From Trichomonas vaginalis G3 (taxonomy: Eukaryota > Parabasalia > Trichomonadida > Trichomonadidae): a stretch of 64,000 nucleotides of DNA. The stretch is taken from assembly GCF_026262505.1 (NCBI RefSeq), contig NC_067203.1, positions 1,798,001 through 1,862,000 on the forward strand. Direction: 5' to 3'. Position numbers and translations under genes: made by a program. Positions 54,908 to 64,000 of the stretch are shown here, piece by piece. Position 1 is the first letter of the stretch, and each line of letters begins with the position of its first letter. Under the pieces are notes generated by a model. It was given only the letters and a program-made list of their open reading frames with translations, did no database searches and was not told where the DNA came from.

Positions 54908-55515
54908 ATGATAAATAAAAATTCTTATGTAAATACTTGGTTCCAAATAAATAGTTTGTTTTCAATGCAGAATTAACCCAATTATATTAGAACAATTTGA
55001 TTATTTCACAAACTTTTGATTCCTAAAATACCTTGCATTACATCATAAAATTGGAATTATATGATTAGCCTATTATATATATATTATTATGCTTCTTTGT
55101 TGCCGCCAAGGGTATTTTCCGGACACTCTATGTTGAAAGAAATCCTTGGCATAAAAAAATTCCTTGGGATTTTTAGGTTCGGTAATGTGATTGAAAATAA
55201 ATAAGATAGAATTAAAATTCGAATGTTACATCGGAATAACTACCTTGAATCTGTATTTGTAATAACAAGCTGAACATTTTATCTCAAATTTTAACTTTTG
55301 CAAATCAAGATGAATAAACTCTTTTTCATTCATAAATTTTATAGATATTCACTCAGTATTGGGGCAAAAAACGATAGGGAGACTTTACGTAAGATAATTG
55401 GTTTAATAAAATTTGAAATCTCTCATGTACAATAAAGTGTTTTTTAGAATGTAAGTTTTAATAAGTTAATACTAAGTATTTTTATCATTAGTTAAGGAAA
55501 AGTATTAAAAAAAAA
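54908..55515. other. Intergenic AT-rich sequence
   Basis: Nothing recognised. Confidence 0.5.
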
Positions 55516-56547
55516 TTAATTTTTATTCGATAAAAATTCTCTGAAAATTTCATTACAAGCATTAAGCCTTTCTTCTGGATTTTTAGCGTTCTTCAAATGG
55601 AAGGTGATTAATTCGTGTGTTTGTTCACCATTAAATTTGCAAAGTTGTTCAAAAAGAGAAATACCGTTTTTAAGTCTTGGATATGTATCATTGTACAATT
55701 GTATGAAAAATGCATTAAGGTCACCAATGATACCTATTCTTGTAAAATAATTTTTCAGAAATTGCTCGTAATTGAAATTTTCGGATTTAATCTTCTTTAA
55801 ATATGTTGGGTTATCAGTTAATAGTGATTCAAACTCTTTGAAGTGAAAGTTGGAAGTATCTTGTAAATCGTTGATTGCTTGTGGGTCAACGTGAATGCAT
55901 ACATCAAGAACATGCCCTTTAACAGTAACAGGACCACTTTGAAGCAAATTTCGAACAATCGCCTGATCATCGTATTTAATAATGCATTTTCCATCTTCAA
56001 GTTTAATTTTTAAGATACCACTTGAAGAGAACTTCTCACGTATATCGTTCTTTTTAATATCAGGTGGAACGTTGTCAATGAAAATCTTGTATTGCATGTC
56101 ATAAATGGCCTGATTAAGTTTTAACTCATCTTGCGTGACAAAATTATACTTTCTCCTCTCTGTTTGATCGTTTAAAAATGAATTACGAGAATTTTCGCTG
56201 TCAAATAAAATTAAATACTTTTTTTTCTTATTCAGTATCCAAATAACATCATCGCGCTTTAAATACTCCTTAACTTTGTTAAAAGGAATCTTCCCATCGT
56301 TGTTTAGTATGATTGCAATTCGCGAATAGTCAATGCATGGCTGAATGAAGATATCTTTAAATTTACGTACTGCTTCTTGCCTTAGATTTTCGAATTTTAA
56401 AGAATGTTTTAGAGTTAGATTAATTTTCCCTTCTTTGCGTTCAATATTTGAAATTTCGCAGTTCTCAAAGATAGATTTTAAACCTGCCTCAGTAATATTT
56501 TGAGGAACTTTCGAAATAGTAACTTTGGTTTCGTACCTTAGAGACAT
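55516..56547 (-). CDS. RNA-binding protein with RRM domains
   Basis: 343 residues, intact host gene. Residues about 6-60 (KVTISKVPQNITEAGLKSIF) and 150-220 (YKIFIDNVPPDIKKNDIREK, then CIIKYDDQAIVRNLL) read as RRMs with the RNP-2-like start; a less clear middle domain (RIAIILNNDGKIPFNKVKEY) may be a third. The rest is helical. RNA binding is expected; which RNA is unknown. Intact frame and even codon use suggest an active gene. Confidence 0.75.
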   Translation of the reverse strand: MSLRYETKVTISKVPQNITEAGLKSIFENCEISNIERKEGKINLTLKHSLKFENLRQEAVRKFKDIFIQPCIDYSRIAIILNNDGKIPFNKVKEYLKRDDVIWILNKKKKYLILFDSENSRNSFLNDQTERRKYNFVTQDELKLNQAIYDMQYKIFIDNVPPDIKKNDIREKFSSSGILKIKLEDGKCIIKYDDQAIVRNLLQSGPVTVKGHVLDVCIHVDPQAINDLQDTSNFHFKEFESLLTDNPTYLKKIKSENFNYEQFLKNYFTRIGIIGDLNAFFIQLYNDTYPRLKNGISLFEQLCKFNGEQTHELITFHLKNAKNPEERLNACNEIFREFLSNKN

Positions 56548-58000
56548 CTTTCTTTAGGGAAGTAAAAAGCGGTAAATTTACGTGGCAGAAATGTAAACTG
56601 TAAGATTTCAATGTAAAAATTTAAAACTTTGAGTTTTGTGAATTTTGATAATAATCAGGAGTCAGTACCTCTCAGACTTTTTTTTCAAATAAAATTTCTT
56701 TGTTGTCATTTTGACAAAAAGTGACGCTGGGCAAATTTGTCACTGCCCCAGAATTTTTTTTTTAAAAAAAGTGAATTTGAGAAAGAATGCAGATATTAGA
56801 TCCATAGTTAGTCTGCACTTTATAGATCCTCGAAAAGTGGTAACATCCTTCTTTTTTTCCTAAACTTGAAATCATATTCTTCTTGGCTGTCATTCAGGAA
56901 ATCAAAGAAATGATTGGTATAGCTTCTTCATTAGAATTTCAAAATGCAAACTTTCTCACAATTTCATCGAATAGGAATTGGAATTCTCTAGCATAGAATT
57001 ATTTTTGATTCAAGTTTACTTGAGAATTTCACTTTTCCGACAGTTTTGGGTCGCTTCACTCTCCTTAAAAAAAAGTCTCGCAGATTATATATATATATAT
57101 TTACTTGTTATGGCCGCACATACGGCTGTCTGACTTTTATTCAAATTTTATTTATTATTAGAATGTACTCAATATTAAATTCTTCGTTTTATTTTTGTAA
57201 AAAAATTCCAAATTCAAGATAAAAAATAAAAAAGTATCATTATTTTAATAAAATTCATGAATAATTAGCTGTTGATGACTATCCAAATTCCTTAAAATCT
57301 TTCTGTTCGAATAAATTGTTTCGATTTCCAAAAAATCTTAATTCTCATAATCTCTTTACTACAAAATGATTTAAAACGTTTAAGGGTGCACACGAGAGGA
57401 TCATGTAAACTTCAGAATTTAGAACCTTATTTTTAGGCATTATCTTGGCTACCTATTTAGGCTCGAAAAGCAAAAAATATCAAAAAATACAACTTGACTC
57501 CATTATGACCTTTTCATGGAGGTAGTTTTTATCCGCTAGTATTTTCCCTTTGAATCTCTTTACAATTCGAAATCAAATTCAAATCTCAGTAGAAGAAAGG
57601 AAGAATCGACTTACTACGGTTGTAATACGAATAAATACATATATTTAATTATTTTTATTTACATAATAATTGTTTGAAGCTCATATTCCATCAAATTTTT
57701 AAATAAAAACATTAAAATGTTAAAAATGTTCATATATTTTAATAGGGTTTTGGCACTTTATTGAGGAATTACTACATACATAGTCGAACTGAACTTGATA
57801 TTTTGAAATTTAAATTATTTATCAAAATTAAAATTTAACTTGAAATTTATAATTACTTAGTCATATTTTGCATAATTCTAAGTAGATTTTGTAAAAAATC
57901 AAGAAAGAAAAATTTTAACGTGCTTTATTTTTTCTTTTTTATAATAATACATATTATTATATAATTAACATATTCATAATGTTTCACCCTTTCAAAAATA

Positions 58001-58037
58001 TAATCCTCCTCCTCTCAAATAAACGTACATACGGGTG
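58001..58037 (+). repeat. 37-bp direct repeat, copy 1
   Basis: Starts TAATCCTCCTCCTCTCAAAT, identical to 58383-58419. Confidence 0.9.
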
Positions 58038-58382
58038 GCCTCTTTTTTCAAAAAATTAAAATTTGAAATTTTGGGCTCAAATATTAGAGATTTTTTCAAC
58101 CTTCAACGATATATGTTGTCTATATCAGACCTCCTTTATTTTTGATACTTAACATTGTTCCTAAATCTAACCGTTAAGGCTGTTCTGAAAATATTTTTTT
58201 TTTCGAAAAAATTCGAAAAAAATTTTTAAAATTCAAAAATCCCTTAATTCCTGAGGATTTTGGAAAAAAGTTTTTACATGAACATGTATATATTATATGA
58301 AGTATATTGATAAGGTAAAAATCAAATTTTATTGCATATTCATCGAGAAAATAAACTAACGAATCCCTCAAAATTGAGAGGG

Positions 58383-58419
58383 TAATCCTCCTCCTCTCAA
58401 ATAAACGTACATACGGGTG
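58383..58419 (+). repeat. 37-bp direct repeat, copy 2
   Basis: Identical to 58001-58037; runs into the right tip of the putative TIR element. Confidence 0.9.
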
Positions 58420-58555
58420 CACCCTTAAAAAAAGTAACAAAGATAACATTTTGTCAAAATTGGAAATAATCGTCCAAGTCCATCTTCCCGACTATTTATT
58501 AGTCCATATAATTGATGCTTATATATACGAAAAAGGTACATTCACTATTTTTGAC

Positions 58556-59139
58556 AAAATTTTAAATTCTTTTTGAGAAGGGAAAAAGATTTTCGCGTCA
58601 CTTTTCTCCCTCTCAAAAAATTTAATTTTAAAAAAGCTAATTTTGATATTTAACAGCATCTGCATCCTCGATGCCGCTTAAGTTTTTTATTAATAAGGAA
58701 CTTTTCTTTTTTGATGATTGAAATTTGGCTCATTCGGGATGAACAAGCTGAAGCCCTAGCGGGCTTCAGCATTTTCTTCTTTGAAATGGGTTTGGTAGGG
58801 TAGGAGGGCTCGGAAATAGGAAAATTGTGAAAATGGATATAAATCATCTGTAAAATCTCGAAATAGATGAAGAATAGGGGACTCTATCATTTGGCCAGAT
58901 TAGTCTCGTTTCTACAAAGATCAACGAATTTCTTCCGGTGAAAAAGTTTGTTGAGTTAGGCTGCCATGAAAAAGTAAAAATAAACTTTTGAAAAAATTGT
59001 GAGATCGGCAAATTTGTTTCGAGTCTTTAGATGCTGTTAAATTATAAAATTTAGCTTTTTTAATTAAATTTTATTTGAGAGGAAAAAACGTAACGTGAAA
59101 ATTCTTTTTTCCCTTCTCTAAAAAGAATCAAAATTTTCG
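58556..59139. repeat. Imperfect fold-back repeat
   Basis: Arms of about 105 bp (58556-58661 and 59030-59139) match inverted with small gaps (TTTTTGAGAAGGGAAAAAGA against its complement). Could be an old MITE. Confidence 0.65.
58747..58770. repeat. Perfect 10-bp-stem hairpin
   Basis: GCTGAAGCCC-TAGC-GGGCTTCAGC, GC-rich in AT-rich surroundings. Confidence 0.85.
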
Positions 59140-59199
59140 CGCTGACTTTTTATGTAAATTGAGCTTCGCTCAATTTACAAAAAAGTCACGCGAAAATTT
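59131..59199. repeat. Long hairpin with TTC loop
   Basis: A stem of over 30 bp with few mismatches, closing at GAGC-TTC-GCTC, at the right edge of the fold-back repeat and 155 bp before the SIN3-type gene. Confidence 0.8.
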
Positions 59200-59353
59200 G
59201 TAATTTTCATGGGGCTGTAAATCTTATAATAACTAGATGAATAAGGCATGGATCCCAGTATGATGTGTATCATTATTGCGAAATAGAGTTCGAAAACTAA
59301 TTTTGATTATTTTCTGGGAATAATACACCGATAAAAGAGATTTTTTTTGTCAA

Positions 59354-61582
59354 ATGGATTCTTCACTATTATCTTTTATCTCAGATATCCAATTACAATT
59401 AAAAAACAAACAACGAAGTGATGCAATCCTTAGAACATTATGCTTATATGCTGAGAAAAAAATACCAAGATCCACTTGTTTAACAATAGTTTTTTCATTA
59501 TTACGATCTCATGCTGCTTTAACTCAAAAATTTGCTGCCATCGTCGAAGAAATACCACCACCATTATCCCGTTCTGGTTGTTTAACTGATGATCCATATT
59601 TAATCACAGCAATTGAATACGAATTATGGCCAAATGCATTGAAGCAATTTCTACTAAGAATTCGTGATGTAATGCTTCGTCGTGGCAACTTATTAGACGC
59701 ATTTGTCTTTTTAGAACATGTAAAACCTACATCAGGTCCATTTTGGCTTTTATGGGAACTATTCAAGCCAATTTCACAGACAAACCACTTTATGCAACTC
59801 ATCTACGATGGCTGTGTCAAACTTTCATACATTCCTCCATATTTGAAAACTGATATTCCACCTTCTCAAGCAGATTTAAACCCATCCGCTATTACACATC
59901 AAAAAATTGTCGATTCTGAAGTCGTTTGTACATATCCAAGTGACATTTGGCAGCCATTTAACCCAATCGGACGAAAAAAGATCGGATCATACGGATTACT
60001 ACCTCCAGAGAAGGTTGATTGCACCTGCAGTGGTCGTAGAGTCAGCGAATACTGCGCTTGCAATGATCGCTGGGCCATTTCCGCCGCTGGATTAGATTGC
60101 AATTTCAAATTTGTCCAAAAGAACCAATACGAAGACCGCATCTACGACAATGAAGACGAGCGTGTCCAAATGGATGTAGCAATCACCAGAATGAGGTCAT
60201 CAATTCTTAGATTAACCTCATTAAAAACCGCAATTTTAGATCCACGCATTAAAATCGATACATCATCATTTCCACAGTGCAACCTTACTCCTCTTGACTT
60301 CCTCACCCTTGAAGACATCTACGGCCCTACGAATCTCGATTCCGTTCTCTTCGCGATGACGCAAAATCCCGTGAAAATGCTGGATACAGTCATCGAAAGA
60401 ACTTCCGAGAAAATGAACGATTTGAGTGAATTTCGGAGACAAAAAGAGCCAGAATACCATGAATTCAACAAGCGGAACATCAAGAAATCCCTTGATAAGA
60501 AGAACGAGCCAGTGAATCAGACACATCAAACTAATGTTTCCGTGAAAGAAGAAGATCCTTTCGAAACATTGAAAGAAGGGAAAGAAAGGACATTTTCTTT
60601 TGATCTCGAGCACGTAACAGTTGTCAACGAGATTATTAACAGATGCTGCAGGTTCTCCATGCAACACATGCAAGCAGATGTTGCTCCGACATTGATTTCG
60701 AGATTTTTAATGGTTTTTCTCGGTTTCCAAGAAAAATCGAATTCTAATACTGTTTTTAGTCTTATTCCGACATCTTGTGATGGTGATGACTTGGAAACAC
60801 ATTACATGACAATACCTCTTTATAAGATGTTGTTTTATTACTGGCAACTCACTGAAACTGTTTCATTTATTTTAAGGGAATCATTTTTAATAACGAACAA
60901 TTCCAGTTCAGAAAATTCTGAAGAAATAAAAAACATCATCAAACCACAAGGAATTAAAGTTGCTGCAATGCTTGGCTATATATCAAACAATAACATTGCT
61001 AATGTTAATTCTTCCGTTGTCAAGGAAACATTGATAGAATTGATCCCTAACTATTATTCCAATCAAAAACACGTCAATTCTCTTGAATCCAATTTTGAAA
61101 TTCCTTCGCAAAGTCCTCTGCCAAATTTGGATTCAATAAGAAAGTGTTTGATGAGTTTCATGAAAGCCGCACAGTCAGTGGCAATGAATACTCCTTCGCT
61201 GGAAATTGTTGAGGCAACACAAGTCTCTGATAAAATTGTTTACAGAGCAATGTGTTTGGCAGCGGTTTCTGGTTTAGGTCATTTCAGATGTAAATTGAAT
61301 TCTGATGATGAAAAAGTGACAGTGACGATAAAGGGATATTTACCGAAATGTCTTAAACAGAGCAAGACAGTGAGAGTGTACGTGAAGAATAAGAACTGCG
61401 TCCAGAAGATAGACAGAAATGATATAAACGCACACCAAGAAACGTTTAAGAATTTGGTAATTCAAAAAAGAGGAAAAATGAAAGTCAGAAACGTTTTGAA
61501 CGAATTGTGCTTCAGAATGGACTACGATGGTTTGCAGTTCAAAAACTCTGGTGCTGACTTCATTAGACCTGAACAGAAATAA
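59354..61582 (+). CDS. SIN3-type transcriptional corepressor
   Basis: 742 residues, intact. Residues about 5-65 (ILRTLCLYAEKKIPRSTCLT) look like one PAH domain. Residues about 205-320 match the histone-deacetylase-interaction domain: a serine-tyrosine-x-LLP block (GSYGLLPPEK), then W-A-I-S, then FKFVQKNQYEDRIYDNEDER (compare the family's K-N-Q-Y-E-E-x-L-F-x-x-E-D-x-R) and DFLTLEDIYGPTNLDSVL. KKSLD at 377-381 is the usual closing block. The C-terminal half resembles Sin3a_C only loosely. SIN3 proteins scaffold histone deacetylases in the nucleus. Shorter than the usual 1,000-1,500 residues, with fewer PAH domains. Confidence 0.85.
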   Translation: MDSSLLSFISDIQLQLKNKQRSDAILRTLCLYAEKKIPRSTCLTIVFSLLRSHAALTQKFAAIVEEIPPPLSRSGCLTDDPYLITAIEYELWPNALKQFLLRIRDVMLRRGNLLDAFVFLEHVKPTSGPFWLLWELFKPISQTNHFMQLIYDGCVKLSYIPPYLKTDIPPSQADLNPSAITHQKIVDSEVVCTYPSDIWQPFNPIGRKKIGSYGLLPPEKVDCTCSGRRVSEYCACNDRWAISAAGLDCNFKFVQKNQYEDRIYDNEDERVQMDVAITRMRSSILRLTSLKTAILDPRIKIDTSSFPQCNLTPLDFLTLEDIYGPTNLDSVLFAMTQNPVKMLDTVIERTSEKMNDLSEFRRQKEPEYHEFNKRNIKKSLDKKNEPVNQTHQTNVSVKEEDPFETLKEGKERTFSFDLEHVTVVNEIINRCCRFSMQHMQADVAPTLISRFLMVFLGFQEKSNSNTVFSLIPTSCDGDDLETHYMTIPLYKMLFYYWQLTETVSFILRESFLITNNSSSENSEEIKNIIKPQGIKVAAMLGYISNNNIANVNSSVVKETLIELIPNYYSNQKHVNSLESNFEIPSQSPLPNLDSIRKCLMSFMKAAQSVAMNTPSLEIVEATQVSDKIVYRAMCLAAVSGLGHFRCKLNSDDEKVTVTIKGYLPKCLKQSKTVRVYVKNKNCVQKIDRNDINAHQETFKNLVIQKRGKMKVRNVLNELCFRMDYDGLQFKNSGADFIRPEQK

Positions 61583-62250
61583 CTTATTTTTATTTTGTTT
61601 ATTATAAATTTTTTTTGTTATACAAAAAAAAAATAATTAGAAAATTATTTGAGAGCTGAAGTCTCTTATATAGGAGCATAAGTTGTATTTGAGTTGGTAA
61701 ACTAACTTTTTGTATCACAGAATCATTCATAGAGCAAATTTGCTTTCTGAAATTATATCATATAACTTTGGAGAATTGTATATTCATATTGAAATATATC
61801 ATCTTTGATGATGAATGACATCTCCTGTTTTCCAAATGTATTCATATTCGCAATGCAATGTTTAATAAGGACTTCAATCATATTAGCTCAGGAAGTTACA
61901 CATACCGCATTCTGACATCCTCTCAATTTTTTGACACACAAGATTTATATTCCATTTTTCTATGATAAAAAGTTAAAATTTTTGGTCGGGAAAAAGTTAT
62001 TATAAATTATCATATAGTACTTCATATGGCTGTAATGCACAAAAATAAATTGATATAATGTGAGCATGTAAAAAAGTTGTATTTGCCCTCTTAACTCAAT
62101 TTTAAACATCGTAATCAACGAGAATTGAAAATACTAATTGTAAGTCATAAATGCGAATATTACTTCAATTCATTGCATGATATGCGAGTTTTAATATTAA
62201 TTTAAATGCAATAATGAAAGATTCTGCCATGGTTAAACAAAGCGTGTGGG
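61583..62250. other. Intergenic AT-rich sequence
   Basis: Nothing recognised. Confidence 0.5.
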
Positions 62251-62502
62251 CAATTTTAACGACATTTTTTAACGCGATACGAGCGTAAGTCCATAGAATG
62301 TGTTTTGAGGGAAACTATAAAAATCCAAAATAGAGGTAAGTGCGCCATTATTACCTGCGAAGTTACATGGAATAAATCGAAGAGTAAGTACAAGATGATC
62401 TTGCATCTTTCCAAGTAAATGAAATTTATTAAAATTAAGATGATAATATTCATTTATAGTATGTGTATGATGTTTTTTCAAAATTTCTTCAAATAAAATG
62501 CA
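62251..62502 (-). repeat. 252-bp inverted repeat, left arm
   Basis: Reverse complement of 62957-63208 with no difference seen. Its inner end touches the first base of the SINE-like copy. Confidence 0.9.
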
Positions 62503-62838
62503 GAGAGAGGGTCAAAGTTGCTATTTGTCACTTTTCCACAAGTTGCTATAGTTGATCTCATTCACTGAGGTGAGAGACGCATCTAGTGTAATGGGATAAA
62601 CAATGGGATTGCTGCTCTAAGTCCTAGGTTCGAGACACATTGGCTTCATTTTTCTCTTTTTTATTGACGTAAACTATTCAATTTTTGTGTTCTCCATTCA
62701 AATTTCAGAATTTTTTTTGCAGATTTCACGCTACATTCGAAGTTACCTTTTGTAACAACCACCACTGCCTACGAAAGACGAAAGTGTGTCACGATTTCAC
62801 CCGGAAATCCGACGGTTGTTTAAGAGTAAGCACTTTTG
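62503..62838 (+). repeat. SINE-like repeat, copy 2
   Basis: Same unit as 27455-27810, about 20 bp shorter near the front and a few substitutions apart. It keeps the GGTTCGAGACA B box. The left neighbour is the inverted arm, and no target duplication is visible. Confidence 0.8.
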
Positions 62839-63190
62839 GTCGTATATTAATTTAACTAATATGAATTTGGATTGTGCTTTCCTTATTGATGTAATGATAT
62901 TTTCACTAATAAAAAATGAAATATACACAAGAAAAAAATTATTCAAAAATTATCATTGCATTTTATTTGAAGAAATTTTGAAAAAACATCATACACATAC
63001 TATAAATGAATATTATCATCTTAATTTTAATAAATTTCATTTACTTGGAAAGATGCAAGATCATCTTGTACTTACTCTTCGATTTATTCCATGTAACTTC
63101 GCAGGTAATAATGGCGCACTTACCTCTATTTTGGATTTTTATAGTTTCCCTCAAAACACATTCTATGGACTTACGCTCGTATCGCGTTAA
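62839..63190 (+). pseudogene. Open coding-like stretch of unknown type beside the SINE-like copy
   Basis: An open frame to 63190 (WSYINLTNMNLDCAFLIDVM and on; ILDFYSFPQNTFYGLTLVSR at the end). It spans the spacer and the right arm, so the right arm looks like the original and the left arm the copy. Not recognised; it may be a gene fragment cut by the repeat. Confidence 0.3.
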
Positions 63191-63208
63191 AAAATGTCGT
63201 TAAAATTG
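62957..63208 (+). repeat. 252-bp inverted repeat, right arm
   Basis: See 62251-62502. Confidence 0.9.
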
Positions 63209-63246
63209 AACCGCGCCTTAAACAAAACAAAAAGAAATTCTTTTAT

Positions 63247-64000
63247 TTATAAACTTTGTTCAAGTTTAATATCATTAATTGCTTTATCAAGTTCTTCTAT
63301 ACTTTCTATTAATGAATCATCAGCATCTTCGATAATATCATCAAAACACTCTTCGATATTGCCAAAGAAAGTCAGAGATTGGCTGATTTCTTCTGAACCA
63401 TAAGTTTGCCTTAATTTGTCAGTTACTAAATTTATAATTCTTTCTAAAACTTGATAATTTTCATAATAATGAAAAATCTCATTGAAAATAGGTAAAACAC
63501 TGATGCAATCTACAATGCTATACTCTACTAACTTGATCAGAAGTTTAATTGCGTATTGTTTATCATCAAACTTTCCATCAACAGATAATTCTTTAATCAT
63601 TTCAATTTCTTCATCAGTTATGATCTTTCTAGCTCTACTCGGACAGTGTTTAACTAAATAGTACTTAATTTTAAGATCTACATCAATTTGATGGAATTTT
63701 GTCATAAAAAAATTGAAACTATCATCATTTGATCCGTATATAACTATTTTTATGAGAGAATTCAGGATTTCGTGGCATTCGTCATTTTCATCATTTACAA
63801 ACTCGTCAAAGATGTTTAATGTGGCAATTTCATTGGTAAATTGAAGATCATAAAGTGTACAGAAGAAAATTCCATATAATGATGGATATCTGTTTGTTTC
63901 AAGCATTTGGATAAAAAATTGTTCAAATTCTTTGAAATTTCGAGGATTTGTTTTAAAGCTTTCAACCAAGAACCATACAATATCATCTAATCTCTCTTGA
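63247..64000 (-). CDS. Helical-repeat protein, 3' part (runs off the window)
   Basis: The frame is open to the window edge; about 250 C-terminal residues are visible. Repeating pairs of helices (FDEFVNDENDECHEILNSLI; DDKQYAIKLLIKLVEYSIVD; VLPIFNEIFHYYENYQVLER) suggest a HEAT/armadillo-type fold. The end is acidic (FDDIIEDADDSLIESIEELD). A protein-binding scaffold is likely; nothing more specific can be said. Confidence 0.65.
   Translation of the reverse strand, partial: QERLDDIVWFLVESFKTNPRNFKEFEQFFIQMLETNRYPSLYGIFFCTLYDLQFTNEIATLNIFDEFVNDENDECHEILNSLIKIVIYGSNDDSFNFFMTKFHQIDVDLKIKYYLVKHCPSRARKIITDEEIEMIKELSVDGKFDDKQYAIKLLIKLVEYSIVDCISVLPIFNEIFHYYENYQVLERIINLVTDKLRQTYGSEEISQSLTFFGNIEECFDDIIEDADDSLIESIEELDKAINDIKLEQSL

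Larger units (their letters stand above)
57379..58429. mobile_element. Putative small TIR element (MITE-like)
   Basis: TTTAAGGGTGCACACG at the left and the inverse of TTTAAGGGTGCACCCG at the right (15 of 16 match). No transposase frame. TTAAGGGTGCAC also occurs near 29609, so it may be a repeat family. No target duplication established. Confidence 0.4.
56548..59353. other. 2.8 kb non-coding host region with repeats and hairpins
   Basis: No gene. It holds the putative repeat 57379-58429, a duplicated 37-mer, an imperfect fold-back (58556-59139) and two hairpins, listed separately. Confidence 0.6.

Overview
The window looks like nuclear DNA of a parabasalid flagellate of the Trichomonas/Tritrichomonas group. 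The reasons are its AT-rich, intron-poor layout, two genes of the trichomonad DUF3447-plus-ankyrin type, a DM10-domain axonemal-type protein, and two very different Polinton/Maverick virus-like elements within 55 kb. I cannot name the species from sequence alone. A run of 25 Ns at 3148-3172 is an assembly gap.

Layout. 1-3147: host sequence with a short DM10/EF-hand-like gene and a frame-shifted winged-helix-type gene. 3333-20912: Polinton 1 (about 17.6 kb), with degenerate AGTAGTA-type terminal inverted repeats, a capsid gene, packaging ATPase, tail-fibre-like gene, integrase and a protein-primed-type DNA polymerase B. Left-half genes point right and right-half genes point left, meeting near 13.9 kb. 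21318-29430: two decayed host ankyrin genes separated by a 2,231-bp DNA transposon with 434-bp terminal inverted repeats; the second ankyrin gene also carries a 366-bp tRNA-like (SINE-like) insertion with a 10-bp target duplication. 29872-54540: Polinton 2 (about 24.7 kb), with nearly 1-kb terminal inverted repeats built of tandem and palindromic units. It encodes a capsid protein, ATPase, HNH nuclease, a divergent DNA polymerase B, integrase, tail-fibre-like protein, adenine methyltransferase and many small proteins. 54776-64000: host sequence with the last ankyrin repeat of a gene, an RRM protein, a SIN3-type corepressor, several non-coding repeats and hairpins, a fold-back structure containing a second copy of the SINE-like repeat, and the 3' part of a helical-repeat gene.

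Both Polintons are fossils with roughly twenty breaks each (some could be sequencing indels); several single genes still look whole. Polymerases and integrases of the two are hardly alignable by eye, so they belong to different lineages, yet they share a minor-protein pair and an almost identical C-terminal domain of a phage-type tail fibre, which points to module exchange. The most unusual signals are: (1) tandem pairs of tiny hairpins with 3-nt loops scattered through Polinton 1, like the double-hairpin elements of some organelle genomes; (2) the phage-like fibre domain shared by both elements; (3) two oppositely oriented genes for small amphipathic proteins that begin with the same ten residues; and (4) palindromic repeats in the Polinton 2 ends that recur inside the element.
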